Below are positions 19,143 to 28,836 of a stretch of DNA of 64,000 nucleotides, piece by piece; position 1 is the stretch's first letter, and each line of letters starts with the position of its first letter. Source of the DNA: Paeniglutamicibacter kerguelensis (lineage in GTDB: Bacteria; Actinomycetota; Actinomycetes; Actinomycetales; Micrococcaceae); NCBI RefSeq assembly GCF_017876535.1, contig NZ_JAGIOF010000001.1, positions 3,286,001 to 3,350,000 of the forward strand, read 5' to 3'. The position numbers were made by a program, and so were the translations under genes. The notes beneath the pieces are model-generated. The model made no database searches, had not been told where the DNA came from, and saw nothing but the letters and a program-made list of their open reading frames with translations.

Positions 19143-19226
19143 ATGCTCGACATCTTGTATCTACTCACCACCCTCGTGCTGTTCGGCGCGTTGGGCCTCG
19201 TGGTGCGGGCGGTGGAGAAGCTTTGA
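19143..19226 (+). CDS. 27-residue membrane peptide upstream of kdpF
   Basis: The ATG at 19143 is preceded by AGGAGGG at 19124-19130 and encodes 27 residues: an acidic start '[18 protein letters not shown]', then 'LVVRAVEKL' and TGA at 19226. It is one predicted helix with a positive C-terminus. The stop overlaps the kdpF start (TTGA), so translation is coupled. It is too short for most gene finders. Position and coupling suggest a small subunit or a leader of the Kdp potassium ATPase; no function is demonstrated. Confidence 0.6.
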   Translation: MLDILYLLTTLVLFGALGLVVRAVEKL

Positions 19227-19312
19227 TCATTTTCGAGCTTGTCGCCGTCGCGCTGGGCATCGCCGGCGTCGCCTACCTACTTGTTGCGTTGCTGAAGCCG
19301 GAGCGATTCTAA
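19223..19312 (+). CDS. kdpF: KdpF, potassium ATPase small subunit
   Basis: A 29-residue single-helix peptide ('[19 protein letters not shown]' then 'ALLKPERF') starting at TTG 19223, with GGAG 7 bp upstream. The 'LLxPERF' ending is typical of KdpF, which stabilises the KdpABC complex in the membrane. Its TAA overlaps the ATG of kdpA by one base, so kdpF and kdpA are translationally coupled. Confidence 0.88.
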   Translation: MIIFELVAVALGIAGVAYLLVALLKPERF

Positions 19313-20979
19313 TGTGGTTCACCATCGCCCAGGCCGCCGCCCTGGCACTGGTCCTTGCAGTTCTCTACCGTCCGCTGGGCGACTACATGGCTAGGGTATA
19401 CACGTCCACCAGGGACACCAAGGTTGAACGTGGACTCTACCGGGTCATGGGCGTGAATCCCTCCGCCGCCCAGACATGGCAGGCCTACGCACGTTCGGTC
19501 CTGGCCTTCTCGCTGATCGGCGTGCTCCTGCTCTACGCGCTCCAGCGCCTGCAGGCATGGTTGCCGCTGGCCCTGGGATTGCCGGCGGTCCCTCCGGGCA
19601 TCGCCTTCAACACCGCAGCATCGTTCGTGACCAACACCAACTGGCAGTCATACTCCCCCGAAGCAACCATGGGCTACTTTGTGCAGGCCGCCGGATTGGG
19701 CGTGCAGAACTTCGCCTCGGCCGCCGTCGGACTGGCCGTTTCGGTGGCGCTCATCCGGGGCCTGGCGGCGCGTCGGGCCTCCACCATGGGGAACTTCTGG
19801 GTGGACCTGGTCCGCGGCACCGTGCGCCTGCTGCTGCCACTGTCCGCAATCGCCGCAATCCTGCTGCTGGCAGGCGGGGTCATCCAGAACCTGAACGGGT
19901 TCACGGACATCACCACGCTCAGCGGCGGGGTGCAGTCCATCCCCGGCGGGCCCGTCGCCTCCCAGGAGGCCATCAAGCTCCTGGGGACCAACGGCGGCGG
20001 ATTCTTCAACGCCAACTCCGCCCACCCCTTTGAAAACCCCTCTCCGCTGACCAGCCTGTTCGAGTGCGTCCTGATGCTGGCCATCCCCTTCGCGCTGACC
20101 CGCACCTTCGGGGTCATGGTCGGGAACAAGAAGCAGGGCTACACGATCCTGGCCGTCATGGCCGGGTTGTTCCTGGTCTCGCTCACCGCACTGACCCTGC
20201 TTGAATATGCGGGGGCCGGAACAGGTCCGCAGGCCGCGGGCGCCGCACTCGAGGGCAAGGAACAGCGCTTCGGCATCGGCGGGTCGACGCTTTTCGGCAC
20301 CACCAGCACGCTGACCTCCACCGGCGCCGTGAACTCCATGCATGATTCCTTCACCGCGCTGGGCGGAATGCTGCCGCTGCTGAACATGATGTTGGGCGAG
20401 GTCGCTCCCGGCGGCGTCGGATCCGGCCTCTACGGCATGCTGGTCCTGGCCATCATCACGGTGTTCATCGCCGGCCTCCTGGTGGGCCGCACCCCCGAAT
20501 ACCTGGGCAAGAAGATCGGCGCGCGCGAGATCAAGCTTGCCTCGCTCTACCTGCTCACGGTTCCGACGCTGATCCTTTCCTTCACCGCGCTGAGCTTCGC
20601 CATCCCGGGGATCCGCGCCGACATCGAGTCGGTCTCCATCCTGAACCCCGGCCCGCACGGCTTCTCCGAGGTGCTCTATGCCTTCACCTCCGCCGCCAAC
20701 AACAACGGCTCGGCCTTTGCCGGGCTCACCGCCAACACCCCGTGGCTGAACACGACCTTGGGCATCGTCATGTTGCTCGGTCGGTTCCTGCCCATCCTCT
20801 GGGTGCTTGCACTGGCCGGCACCCTCGCGGCCCAGGATCGCGTCCCCGTCACCGCTGGAACCCTTCCCACCCACAAGCCCCAGTTCTCCATGCTGCTGGG
20901 CAGCATCACCCTCATCGTCACGGCGTTGACGTTCTTCCCGGTCCTTGTCCTGGGCCCCCTAGCCGAAGGATTGCTCTAA
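19312..20979 (+). CDS. kdpA: KdpA, potassium-transporting ATPase channel subunit
   Basis: A 555-residue membrane protein of the normal KdpA length, with about ten helices and the four repeated selectivity-filter loops; '[11 protein letters not shown]', '[20 protein letters not shown]' and '[14 protein letters not shown]' are visible. KdpA selects K+ and hands it to the KdpB pump for high-affinity uptake under potassium limitation. It starts by a one-base overlap with kdpF and is followed 6 bp later by kdpB. A long open frame on the opposite strand is a codon-bias shadow. Confidence 0.97.
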   Translation: MWFTIAQAAALALVLAVLYRPLGDYMARVYTSTRDTKVERGLYRVMGVNPSAAQTWQAYARSVLAFSLIGVLLLYALQRLQAWLPLALGLPAVPPGIAFNTAASFVTNTNWQSYSPEATMGYFVQAAGLGVQNFASAAVGLAVSVALIRGLAARRASTMGNFWVDLVRGTVRLLLPLSAIAAILLLAGGVIQNLNGFTDITTLSGGVQSIPGGPVASQEAIKLLGTNGGGFFNANSAHPFENPSPLTSLFECVLMLAIPFALTRTFGVMVGNKKQGYTILAVMAGLFLVSLTALTLLEYAGAGTGPQAAGAALEGKEQRFGIGGSTLFGTTSTLTSTGAVNSMHDSFTALGGMLPLLNMMLGEVAPGGVGSGLYGMLVLAIITVFIAGLLVGRTPEYLGKKIGAREIKLASLYLLTVPTLILSFTALSFAIPGIRADIESVSILNPGPHGFSEVLYAFTSAANNNGSAFAGLTANTPWLNTTLGIVMLLGRFLPILWVLALAGTLAAQDRVPVTAGTLPTHKPQFSMLLGSITLIVTALTFFPVLVLGPLAEGLL

Positions 20980-20985
20980 CTTCCC

Positions 20986-23157
20986 ATGTCCACTCTCACC
21001 AAGCCCCCAACAGAACCTCCGGTCGGATCGCCGGCCCATTCCCACCACCATCCGCACACCCCGCAGCCCAGCGCCCTGAGCCTTGCCCAGATCCGCGCCG
21101 CCCTGCCGGGTGCATTCAGGAAGCTGGATCCGCGGCAGATGTGGCACTCCCCCGTGATGTTCATAGTGCTCATCGGCGCGGTGCTCACCACGGCGCTGGC
21201 CATTGCCGAGCCCTTCCTGCCGCCGGCGTCCGGCGCGGAAAACGCCAGCACCCCCGTCGGCTTCAACGCCGCGGTGGCCCTCTGGCTGTGGCTGACGGTG
21301 CTCTTCGCGAACCTGGCCGAGGCAGTGGCCGAGGGCCGCGGCAAGGCCCAGGCCGCGTCGCTGCGCGCCTCCCGCACCTCCACCATGGCCGCCCGGTTCG
21401 GGAACTACGAACCGGCTGCGGACCCGGCGGGCACCAACCAGCCGACCACCCTGGTTTCCTCCACGGACCTGCGCATCGGCGACTACGTGCGGGTCGTCGC
21501 GGGCGAGCTGATCCCGGGTGACGGGGAAATCGTCCACGGCATCGCCGCCGTCGACGAATCGGCCATCACCGGCGAATCGGCACCCGTCATCCGCGAATCC
21601 GGCGGCGACCGCTCGGCGGTCACCGGCGGCACCAAGGTCATCTCCGATGCGATCGTCGTGCGGATCACCACCGCGGTCGGCGATTCGCTGGTGGACAAGA
21701 TGATCCGCCTGGTCGAGGGCGCCCAGCGCCAGAAGACCCCCAACGAGGTGGCGCTGAACATCCTGCTGGCCACGCTCTCGATCATCTTCCTGGTGGTGGT
21801 GCTGGCGCTGAACCCGATCGCCGCGTACTCCAACGCCCAGGTGAGCCTGCCGGTGCTGATCGCGCTGCTGGTCTGCCTGATCCCGACCACCATCGGGGCG
21901 CTGCTCTCGGCGATCGGCATCGCCGGCATGGACCGGCTCATCCAACACAACGTGCTGGCCCTGTCCGGGCGCGCGGTGGAGGCCGCGGGAGACGTGACGA
22001 CGCTGCTGCTGGACAAGACCGGCACCATCACCTACGGCAACCGCCAGGCGGCCGAATTCCACCCGCTGGCCGGATACACCGAACAGGAACTGGCACGTGC
22101 CGCGGCCGACGCCTCGGTCGCCGACGCGACGCCCGAGGGCCAGTCGATTCTTGCCCTCGCCGCGACCCTCGGGGTGGAGGCCAACCGCAACCCGGACGGC
22201 GTGGCCGTCGAATTCACAGCCCAGACCCGCATGAGCGGCATCGACTTTGCCGACGGTCATGCGCTGCGCAAGGGGGCAGGCTCCGCGGTCCTGGCCTGGG
22301 TGGCCGAGGTCGCGCCGCTGGGTGCCGCACGGCACCGGGAACTGGACGCGGTCGTCGAGAAGATCTCCACCGTCGGCGGAACCCCGCTGGTGGTTGCCAC
22401 CCGCACCGGGGACACGGCATCGGTCCTTGGCGTCGTCTACCTCAAGGACGTGGTCAAGGAGGGGCTGAAGGAACGCTTCGCCCAGCTGCGCGCCATGGGC
22501 ATCCGCACGGTGATGATCACCGGCGACAACCCGCGCACCGCCGCGGCCATTGCCGCTGAGGCCGGCCTTGACGACTACCTGGCGGAGGCCACCCCGGAAG
22601 ACAAGATGGACCTGATCAAGCGCGAGCAGGCCGGAGGCAACCTGGTGGCGATGACCGGCGACGGCACCAACGATGCCCCGGCCCTGGCCCAGGCGGACGT
22701 GGGCGTGGCGATGAACTCCGGCACCTCCGCCGCCAAGGAGGCCGGGAACATGGTGGACCTGGATTCGGACCCCACCAAGCTGATCGACGTGGTGCGCATC
22801 GGCAAGCAGCTGTTGATCACCCGCGGCGCGCTGACCACGTTCTCCATCGCCAACGACGTGGCCAAGTACTTCGCGATCATCCCCGCAATGTTCTCCGTGG
22901 TGTTCCCGGGCCTGGCGGTCCTGAACATCATGGGGCTGTCCACGCCGGCCTCCGCGATCCTTTCCGCCGTGATCTTCAATGCCGTGGTGATCGTCTTCCT
23001 GATCCCGCTGGCGCTGCGCGGGGTGAAGTACCACCCGCGTTCGGCCGCCGCCACGCTGAACCGCAACCTGTTGATCTACGGGGTCGGCGGGGTGCTGGTC
23101 CCGTTCATCGGCATCAAGCTCATCGACATGCTCATCTCGTTGATCCCGGGGTTCTGA
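20986..23157 (+). CDS. kdpB: KdpB, P-type ATPase catalytic subunit
   Basis: A 723-residue P-type ATPase with actuator motif 'ITGESAPVI', phosphorylated D343 in DKTGT, '[18 protein letters not shown]', and hinge motif '[20 protein letters not shown]'. It has a somewhat long, Pro/His-rich N-terminal tail of about 45 residues ('[11 protein letters not shown]'). It hydrolyses ATP to drive K+ entry with KdpA and KdpC. It lies in the middle of an uninterrupted kdpFABCDE run. Long antisense frames here are shadows. Confidence 0.97.
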   Translation: MSTLTKPPTEPPVGSPAHSHHHPHTPQPSALSLAQIRAALPGAFRKLDPRQMWHSPVMFIVLIGAVLTTALAIAEPFLPPASGAENASTPVGFNAAVALWLWLTVLFANLAEAVAEGRGKAQAASLRASRTSTMAARFGNYEPAADPAGTNQPTTLVSSTDLRIGDYVRVVAGELIPGDGEIVHGIAAVDESAITGESAPVIRESGGDRSAVTGGTKVISDAIVVRITTAVGDSLVDKMIRLVEGAQRQKTPNEVALNILLATLSIIFLVVVLALNPIAAYSNAQVSLPVLIALLVCLIPTTIGALLSAIGIAGMDRLIQHNVLALSGRAVEAAGDVTTLLLDKTGTITYGNRQAAEFHPLAGYTEQELARAAADASVADATPEGQSILALAATLGVEANRNPDGVAVEFTAQTRMSGIDFADGHALRKGAGSAVLAWVAEVAPLGAARHRELDAVVEKISTVGGTPLVVATRTGDTASVLGVVYLKDVVKEGLKERFAQLRAMGIRTVMITGDNPRTAAAIAAEAGLDDYLAEATPEDKMDLIKREQAGGNLVAMTGDGTNDAPALAQADVGVAMNSGTSAAKEAGNMVDLDSDPTKLIDVVRIGKQLLITRGALTTFSIANDVAKYFAIIPAMFSVVFPGLAVLNIMGLSTPASAILSAVIFNAVVIVFLIPLALRGVKYHPRSAAATLNRNLLIYGVGGVLVPFIGIKLIDMLISLIPGF

Positions 23158-23215
23158 TGCACACCGCGCTTGTCAGGCCGTTTGTCCCATCCTTCGTCCC
23201 ACCCTTCGAAAAGAA

Positions 23216-23839
23216 ATGACTTCCACCATGGCCACCATTCGATCCTGGCCCCGCACCCTCTGGGTGTCGGTGCGCACCATGCTCATCCTCACCCTGGCGC
23301 TCGGCGTGCTTTTTCCCGCGGCAATCCTGGGCGTGGGGCAGCTCGCCTTCCCCGGCCAGGCCAACGGCTCCCTGCTGGAAGTCCCGGGCCATGCAGCCTC
23401 CGTCGGCTCGGCCCTGCTCGGGCAGACCTTCAACGACGCCTCCGGCAACCCCGACCCCGCCTACTTCCAGCCCCGTCCCTCGGCCGCCGGCGACGGCTAT
23501 GACGGGGCAGCCTCCTCCGGTTCCAACATGGGCCCGGAGAACCCCAAGTTCCTGGAGGCGATCGACGAGCGCAAGGCCGCCTACCTGACCGAAAACTCGG
23601 GAACCACCGTGGTCCCGGCCGACGCGCTGACCGCCTCGGCCTCCGGGCTGGACCCGGACATCTCCGTGGCCAACGCCCTGGAGCAGGCCGCACGCGTTGC
23701 CAAGGCCCGCTCGCTGGATCCGGCCAAAGTGGTGGAACTGGTCCACGAGCAGACCATCGGCAGGGACCTCGGATTCCTCGGGGAACCCCGGGTAAACGTG
23801 TTGAAGCTGAACATTGCCCTGGTGGGGCTGGACAATTAA
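23216..23839 (+). CDS. kdpC: KdpC, potassium ATPase accessory subunit
   Basis: A 207-residue protein with one N-terminal helix ('MLILTLALGVLFPAAILGVG') and an extracytoplasmic domain with the family motifs 'GSALLGQTF', 'YFQPRPSAAG', 'ASGSNLGPENP'-like 'SSGSNMGPENP', and a C-terminal 'LVHEQTIGRDLGFLGEPRVN'. KdpC raises the ATP affinity of KdpB. The start is ATG 23216 or ATG 23228; neither has a strong ribosome site. The stop is 3 bp before kdpD. Confidence 0.95.
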   Translation: MTSTMATIRSWPRTLWVSVRTMLILTLALGVLFPAAILGVGQLAFPGQANGSLLEVPGHAASVGSALLGQTFNDASGNPDPAYFQPRPSAAGDGYDGAASSGSNMGPENPKFLEAIDERKAAYLTENSGTTVVPADALTASASGLDPDISVANALEQAARVAKARSLDPAKVVELVHEQTIGRDLGFLGEPRVNVLKLNIALVGLDN

Positions 23840-23842
23840 CCC

Positions 23843-26371
23843 ATGACACGCGGAACGCTGCGGGTATTGCTGGGCGCCGCCCCCGGCGTCGGGAAGACCT
23901 ACGCCATGCTCCAGGAGGGGCACCAGCTGGCGGCCGAGGGCCGAGACGTGGTCCTGGCGCTGGTGGAAACCCACGACCGGGAACCCACCGCCGCCCTGGT
24001 GGACGGCCTGGAAATGGTGCCGCGCCGCGGGTTCACCCACCGCGGGGTGCAGCTGAGCGACATGGACCTTGCGGCGGTGCTGGCCCGGGCCCCGGAGATC
24101 GCGCTGGTGGACGAGCTGGCGCACACCAACGTGGGCACCGGCGGCAACGAGAAACGCTGGCAGGACGTGCACGCGTTGCTCGATGCCGGGATCGACGTGA
24201 TCTCCACGGTCAACGTGCAGCACATCGAGTCCCTGGGCGACGTGGTGTACGACATCACCGGGGCCGCCCAGCGCGAGACCATCCCCGATGCCGTGTTGCG
24301 GGCCGCGGACGCCATCGAACTGATCGACCTGACCCCGCAGGGCCTGCGCGCCAGGCTGGGCGAGGGCCTGATCTATCCGCCCGGGCGCATCGACGCGGCC
24401 CTGTCCAACTACTTCAGGCTGGGCAACCTGACCGCGCTGCGCGAGATCGCGCTGCTCTGGCTGGCCGACGAGGTCGATTCGGCGCTGGAAAAGTACAGGG
24501 CCGAACACGGGATCTCCGCGCGCTGGGAAACCCGGGAACGCGTCATGGTCGCGCTGACCGGCGGCGAGGAGGGCGAGACGCTGCTGCGCCGCGGGGCACG
24601 CATCGCGGCGCGCAGCAGCGGCGGGGAGCTCTCCGCGGTGCATGTCACCGCCCCCGACGGGCTGCTCGCCGCGCACCCCAAGGTGCTGGCGGACCAGCGC
24701 CTGCTCGTCGAACGGCTCGGCGGCACCTACCACCAGGTGATCGGGGAGGACGTTCCGGCCGCGCTGGTCGAGTTCGCGCGTGCCTCCAACGCAACGCAGC
24801 TGGTCATCGGCGCCTCGCGCCGGTCCAAGCTGGCCACGGCGCTGACCGGGCCCGGCATCGGGGCGGGCATCGTGCGCCTGAGCGGGGACATCGACGTGCA
24901 CATGGTCAACCACGCGGCCGCCGCCTCCGGGCACCGGCTGCCGCGCTCCCGCGGGGCGCTGACCCGGGGCCGGACGCTCGCCGGATTCGTGCTGGCCCTG
25001 CTCGGCGGGCCGCTGCTGACTTGGTTCCTGACCGGGCTGCAGGCCTCGGACGACTCCATCACCGTCGATGTGCTCGCCTACCAGCTGCTGGTGGTCATTG
25101 TGGCGCTGGTCGGCGGGCTCTTCCCCGCGGTCTTTGCCGCGCTGCTCTCAGGGCTGACGCTTGACTTCTTTTTCATCAACCCGCTGTACACCATCACCAT
25201 TGCCGAACCCACGCACCTGGTGGTGCTCATCCTGTACATCCTGATCGCCGTCCTGGTTTCCGTGGTGGTGGATCAGGCCGCCCGGCGGCACCGCGCCGCC
25301 ACCCGGTCCGCGGCGGAATCGGCGCTGCTGGCCACCGTCTCCGGCTCCGTGCTGCGCGGGGCCGACGCGTTGGAGGCCCTGGTCAACCAGACCTGCGAGG
25401 CCTTCTCACTGCGGGGCGTGCGGCTTGTCGAGTCCAACGGCGAGGTGCACAGCGCCGGAACCCCCGGGCCCGGTCCCGCGGACACCGTGCTGCCGGTCGG
25501 CGGGCACGCGACGCTCGAGCTGCACGGGCGGGACCTGCCCGCCTCAGACCGGCGCGCGCTGGCCGCGATCGTCTCCCAGCTGGAGGCCGTGCTGGATTTC
25601 CGGGCCGTCTCCGCCGCCGCCAGCGAACTGGCCCCGCTGGCGGAGGCGGACAGGGTCCGCAGCGCCCTGTTGCAGGCCGTCGGGCACGACCTGCGCCGCC
25701 CGCTCACGGCCGCGACCACAGCAGTGACCTCGCTGCGGTCCACCGAGGTCGCCTACAGCGCGCAGGACCGGGCGGAACTGCTGGAAACCGCCGACGAGTC
25801 CCTGCACGCGCTCTCCGTCCTGGTCACCGACCTCCTTGATGTTTCACGCCTGCAGGCGGGCATGCTGGGCGTGAACAACACCGTCATCTCCGTGGAGGAC
25901 GTGCTGCTGCCCGCGCTCGAGGAAGCCGGGCTGGGACCCGCCGACATCGAGGTGGACGTGCCGCAGGACCTGGACCAGCTCACCGCGGACCCGGTCCTGA
26001 TGCAACGCATCGTGGTGAACCTGCTGCTCAATGCGCTGCGCTACGGGGCGGGCACCCGGCGCCCGATCCTTGCCGCCAGCCAGTTCGCCGGCCGCACCGA
26101 GGTCCGCGTCATCGACTTCGGCCCCGGCATCCCCGCCGCGGCACGGGAGGCGGTCTTCGTTCCGTTCCAGCGCCACGGGGACACCGACAACCTGACCGGC
26201 CTGGGCCTGGGCCTGGCACTGTCCCGCGGTTTCGCGGAGGGCATGGGCGGGTCGCTGGCCGCCGAGGACACCCCCGGCGGAGGATTGACCATGGTGCTGT
26301 CGCTGCCGGCGGCGCCGGAACCGACGGAACCCACCACCCCGGCCGAACCGACAGGAGGCGCCAGCGCATGA
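23843..26371 (+). CDS. kdpD: KdpD, potassium/turgor sensor histidine kinase
   Basis: An 842-residue sensor with the KdpD N-terminal domain (Walker-like 'GAAPGVGKTYAMLQEGHQLA'), a Usp-like domain (about 230-360), four clustered helices (about 380-480), a GAF-like region, and a kinase core with H615 ('AVGHDLRRPLTAATT'), 'NLLLNALRYG' and 'GLGLGLALSRG'. It senses low K+ or cyclic-di-AMP-linked signals and phosphorylates KdpE. The 3' end overlaps kdpE by 4 bp (ATGA). Confidence 0.96.
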   Translation: MTRGTLRVLLGAAPGVGKTYAMLQEGHQLAAEGRDVVLALVETHDREPTAALVDGLEMVPRRGFTHRGVQLSDMDLAAVLARAPEIALVDELAHTNVGTGGNEKRWQDVHALLDAGIDVISTVNVQHIESLGDVVYDITGAAQRETIPDAVLRAADAIELIDLTPQGLRARLGEGLIYPPGRIDAALSNYFRLGNLTALREIALLWLADEVDSALEKYRAEHGISARWETRERVMVALTGGEEGETLLRRGARIAARSSGGELSAVHVTAPDGLLAAHPKVLADQRLLVERLGGTYHQVIGEDVPAALVEFARASNATQLVIGASRRSKLATALTGPGIGAGIVRLSGDIDVHMVNHAAAASGHRLPRSRGALTRGRTLAGFVLALLGGPLLTWFLTGLQASDDSITVDVLAYQLLVVIVALVGGLFPAVFAALLSGLTLDFFFINPLYTITIAEPTHLVVLILYILIAVLVSVVVDQAARRHRAATRSAAESALLATVSGSVLRGADALEALVNQTCEAFSLRGVRLVESNGEVHSAGTPGPGPADTVLPVGGHATLELHGRDLPASDRRALAAIVSQLEAVLDFRAVSAAASELAPLAEADRVRSALLQAVGHDLRRPLTAATTAVTSLRSTEVAYSAQDRAELLETADESLHALSVLVTDLLDVSRLQAGMLGVNNTVISVEDVLLPALEEAGLGPADIEVDVPQDLDQLTADPVLMQRIVVNLLLNALRYGAGTRRPILAASQFAGRTEVRVIDFGPGIPAAAREAVFVPFQRHGDTDNLTGLGLGLALSRGFAEGMGGSLAAEDTPGGGLTMVLSLPAAPEPTEPTTPAEPTGGASA

Positions 26372-27048
26372 AGATCTTGATTGCCGACGACGACCCGCAG
26401 ATCCTGCGCGCCCTGCGGATCACCCTGGGCGCCTACGACTACGAGGTGGTCCCCGCCGCGGACGGGGCCGCCGCGGTGCGCCTGGCCGTGGCAACCCACC
26501 CGGACCTGGTGCTGCTGGACCTTGGCATGCCCAAGCTGGACGGGCTGGAGGTGATCGCCGCGCTGCGCGGCTGGTCGTCAATCCCCATCCTGGTGATCTC
26601 CGGGCGCAGCGATGCATCGGACAAGGTCGCGGCACTTGACGCCGGGGCCGACGACTACGTCACCAAGCCGTTTTCCACCGAGGAGCTGCTGGCGCGGATC
26701 CGTGTGCTCTCCCGGCGCACCCCCGGCGCGCCGGAGGTTCCCGCCATACGGTTCGGGGACGTCGTCGTCGACCTGGCGGCCAAGCAGGTCACCCGGGGAA
26801 CCCCGGAAAAACCGGTCAGGCTGACGCCCACCGAGTGGCGTGTGCTGGAAGTGTTGCTGAACAACCCGGGCAAGCTGGTCACCCAGCAGACGCTGCTGCG
26901 CGAGGTGTGGGGGCCGCACCTGGTCAAGGAGACCGGCTACCTGCGCCTGTATTTGGGGCAGCTGCGCAAGAAGCTCGAGGCCGCCCCGGCGGAGCCCCGC
27001 TACCTGCTCACCGAGCCCGGCATGGGCTACAGGTTCGTCCCGGACTGA
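26368..27048 (+). CDS. kdpE: KdpE, response regulator of the kdp operon
   Basis: A 226-residue OmpR-type regulator: acidic triad D7-D9, phospho-acceptor D51 ('LVLLDLGMPKLDG'), Lys in 'YVTKPFSTEELLARI', and a C-terminal winged helix ending 'YLLTEPGMGYRFVPD'. The product activates kdpFABC transcription under potassium limitation. It is coupled to kdpD by a 4-bp overlap. The stop is 8 bp from the convergent ABC ATPase gene, with no obvious terminator in the gap. Confidence 0.96.
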   Translation: MKILIADDDPQILRALRITLGAYDYEVVPAADGAAAVRLAVATHPDLVLLDLGMPKLDGLEVIAALRGWSSIPILVISGRSDASDKVAALDAGADDYVTKPFSTEELLARIRVLSRRTPGAPEVPAIRFGDVVVDLAAKQVTRGTPEKPVRLTPTEWRVLEVLLNNPGKLVTQQTLLREVWGPHLVKETGYLRLYLGQLRKKLEAAPAEPRYLLTEPGMGYRFVPD

Positions 27049-27056
27049 GTCCCCTG

Positions 27057-27866
27057 CTAGATCACGTTTTCCAGGAAGGCCCGCGTGCGTTCGTGGACCG
27101 GGTTGTCCAGCACCGCGGAAGGCGGCCCGGATTCGACCACCACGCCCCCGTCCATGAACACCACCTCGTCGGCGACGTTCCGGGCGAATCCGACCTCGTG
27201 GGTCACCACGATCATGGTCATGCCGCTGGCGGCCAGGCCCTGCATGACATCGAGCACGTCCCCGACAAGTTCCGGGTCCAGGGCGGAGGTCGGCTCGTCG
27301 AAGAGCAGGAGCTTGGGTTCCATGGCCAGCGCCCGGGCAATGGCAACCCGCTGCTGCTGGCCTCCGGAGAGCTGGGAGGGGTGCAGCGACGCCTTGTCCC
27401 CCAGCCCCACCTGTTCCAACAGGTCGCGCGCATGGGCCACGGCCCGTGCCTTGGGAATCTTCTTGATGCCGATGGGTGCGGCGATGATGTTTTCCAGCGC
27501 GGTCATGTGCGGGAACAGGTTGAACCTTTGGAAAACCATGCCGATGCCGCGGCGCTGCTTGGCCACCTCGACGGGCTTCATTTCATGGAGCTTGCCGTTG
27601 CGCTGCGCATAGCCGATGAGCTGGCCGTCGAAGTTGATCCGCCCTCCGTCGATGCGTTCCAGGTGGTTGATGCAGCGCAGGAAGGTGGATTTGCCGGATC
27701 CGGAGGGTCCCAGCAGGCACATGACCTGCCCGGCCTGCACCGAGAGGTCGATTCCCTTGAGCACCTCGATCGGGCCGTAGCTCTTCCGGACGCCTTGGGC
27801 CTGGACCAGCGGTTGGCGGGCCTCGTCGATATGGAGCGGGGTTGTAATTTCCAGGGTTCCGTTCAT
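27057..27866 (-). CDS. Polar amino-acid ABC transporter ATP-binding protein
   Basis: About 269 residues with Walker A 'GPSGSGKSTFLRCINHLE', Q-loop 'MVFQRFNLFPHMTALENI', signature '[19 protein letters not shown]' and Walker B 'LLLFDEPTSALDPELVG'. The HisP/GlnQ/ArtP-like sequence, with a C-terminal 'HERTRAFLENVI', places it with importers of polar amino acids. The ATG at 27866 is chosen; a GTG at 27878 with AGGAAA just upstream is an equal alternative. It is the last gene of an operon with the permease, binding protein and a decarboxylase. Confidence 0.95.
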   Translation of the reverse strand: MNGTLEITTPLHIDEARQPLVQAQGVRKSYGPIEVLKGIDLSVQAGQVMCLLGPSGSGKSTFLRCINHLERIDGGRINFDGQLIGYAQRNGKLHEMKPVEVAKQRRGIGMVFQRFNLFPHMTALENIIAAPIGIKKIPKARAVAHARDLLEQVGLGDKASLHPSQLSGGQQQRVAIARALAMEPKLLLFDEPTSALDPELVGDVLDVMQGLAASGMTMIVVTHEVGFARNVADEVVFMDGGVVVESGPPSAVLDNPVHERTRAFLENVI

Positions 27867-27882
27867 GGTGGTCTTCACTTTC

Positions 27883-28836
27883 CTAGCTGTGGCGTGCGCG
27901 GTTGAACAGGGCTGCTACCCGGCCGATGGGCGTGGGGCCCAGGGCCCGGGAACCCCGCCCGTAGTGGCGTTCGAGGTAGTACTGCGGTACGGAAAGGACC
28001 GAGGTCAGGGCCAGGTACCAGACGCTGACGACGATGAGCAGTTCCACCTGGTGCAGGTTTTGCGCGGAGATCCTGGCCGCAACGGTGTAGAGCTCGGCCA
28101 CGGCGATCAGCGAGAGCAGCGCCGTGTCCTTGAGCATCGAAATCGTTTCGTTTCCCATGGGCGGGATGATGACCCGCATGGCCTGCGGCAGTTCGACCTT
28201 GAACAGGGTATACAGCGGGGTCATGCCCAGCGAGTAGCAGGCCTCCTTTTGCCCCGGGTCCACCGAGAGCATCCCGGCACGCACGATCTCGGCCGTGTAG
28301 GCGGCCTGGTTGGTGGTCAACGCAATGACACCGGCAACGAAGGCCGGGATCAACGCGTTGGTGTCCACGGTGAACACCGTGAAGTCGGTGAACGGAACCC
28401 CGAGCGAAAGCTGCTTGTACAGCAGGCCCAGGTAGCCCCAGAAGACGATCTGCACCAGCAACGGCGTTCCCCGGAAGATCCACACGTAGAGCCAGCCGAC
28501 ACCCGCAAGCACCGGGTTGGCCGAGAGCCGCATCAGGGCCAGAACGATGCCGAGGAGCGTTGAGAGAACCATGGTGATAACGGTCAGCACGACCGTCAGC
28601 ACCGCGCCCTGGACGATGCGGTCGTTGAACATGTACTTGGAGATCGTGGCGTGGTCGATGTTCGGGTTGTTCCATAGCGAGGTGCACACACCCACCAGTA
28701 CCAGCAGGATGACGGCCGCCAGGACCCACCGGCCCGGGTGTCGCAGCGGGACCGCCACGATGTCGTGAGGGTTCGGACTTGCCACCGACCGCAGTTCCTC
28801 CGCGCTTGCGCCTTGCAACGTGTCATTTCCCGCCAT
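27883..28836 (-). CDS. Polar amino-acid ABC transporter permease
   Basis: About 317 residues. A ~30-residue cytoplasmic tail precedes the first helix ('WVLAAVILLVLVGVCTSLW'), then a periplasmic-side loop and the HisM/GlnP-type core with EAA-like motif 'EACYSLGMTPLYTLFKVELPQAMR'. Probably a homodimer, because only one permease gene is present. The ATG at 28836 lies inside the end of the binding-protein gene (14-bp overlap; 28845 is an alternative start). The longer N-terminus resembles permeases of actinobacterial basic amino-acid importers. Confidence 0.94.
   Translation of the reverse strand: MAGNDTLQGASAEELRSVASPNPHDIVAVPLRHPGRWVLAAVILLVLVGVCTSLWNNPNIDHATISKYMFNDRIVQGAVLTVVLTVITMVLSTLLGIVLALMRLSANPVLAGVGWLYVWIFRGTPLLVQIVFWGYLGLLYKQLSLGVPFTDFTVFTVDTNALIPAFVAGVIALTTNQAAYTAEIVRAGMLSVDPGQKEACYSLGMTPLYTLFKVELPQAMRVIIPPMGNETISMLKDTALLSLIAVAELYTVAARISAQNLHQVELLIVVSVWYLALTSVLSVPQYYLERHYGRGSRALGPTPIGRVAALFNRARHS

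Noticed and set aside
19648..25000. Very long antisense open frames across kdpA, kdpB and kdpD (up to 691 codons)
   Set aside because: They are rich in His, Arg, Gly and Asp, as expected from the complement of GC-biased codons, and the plus-strand genes are certain.
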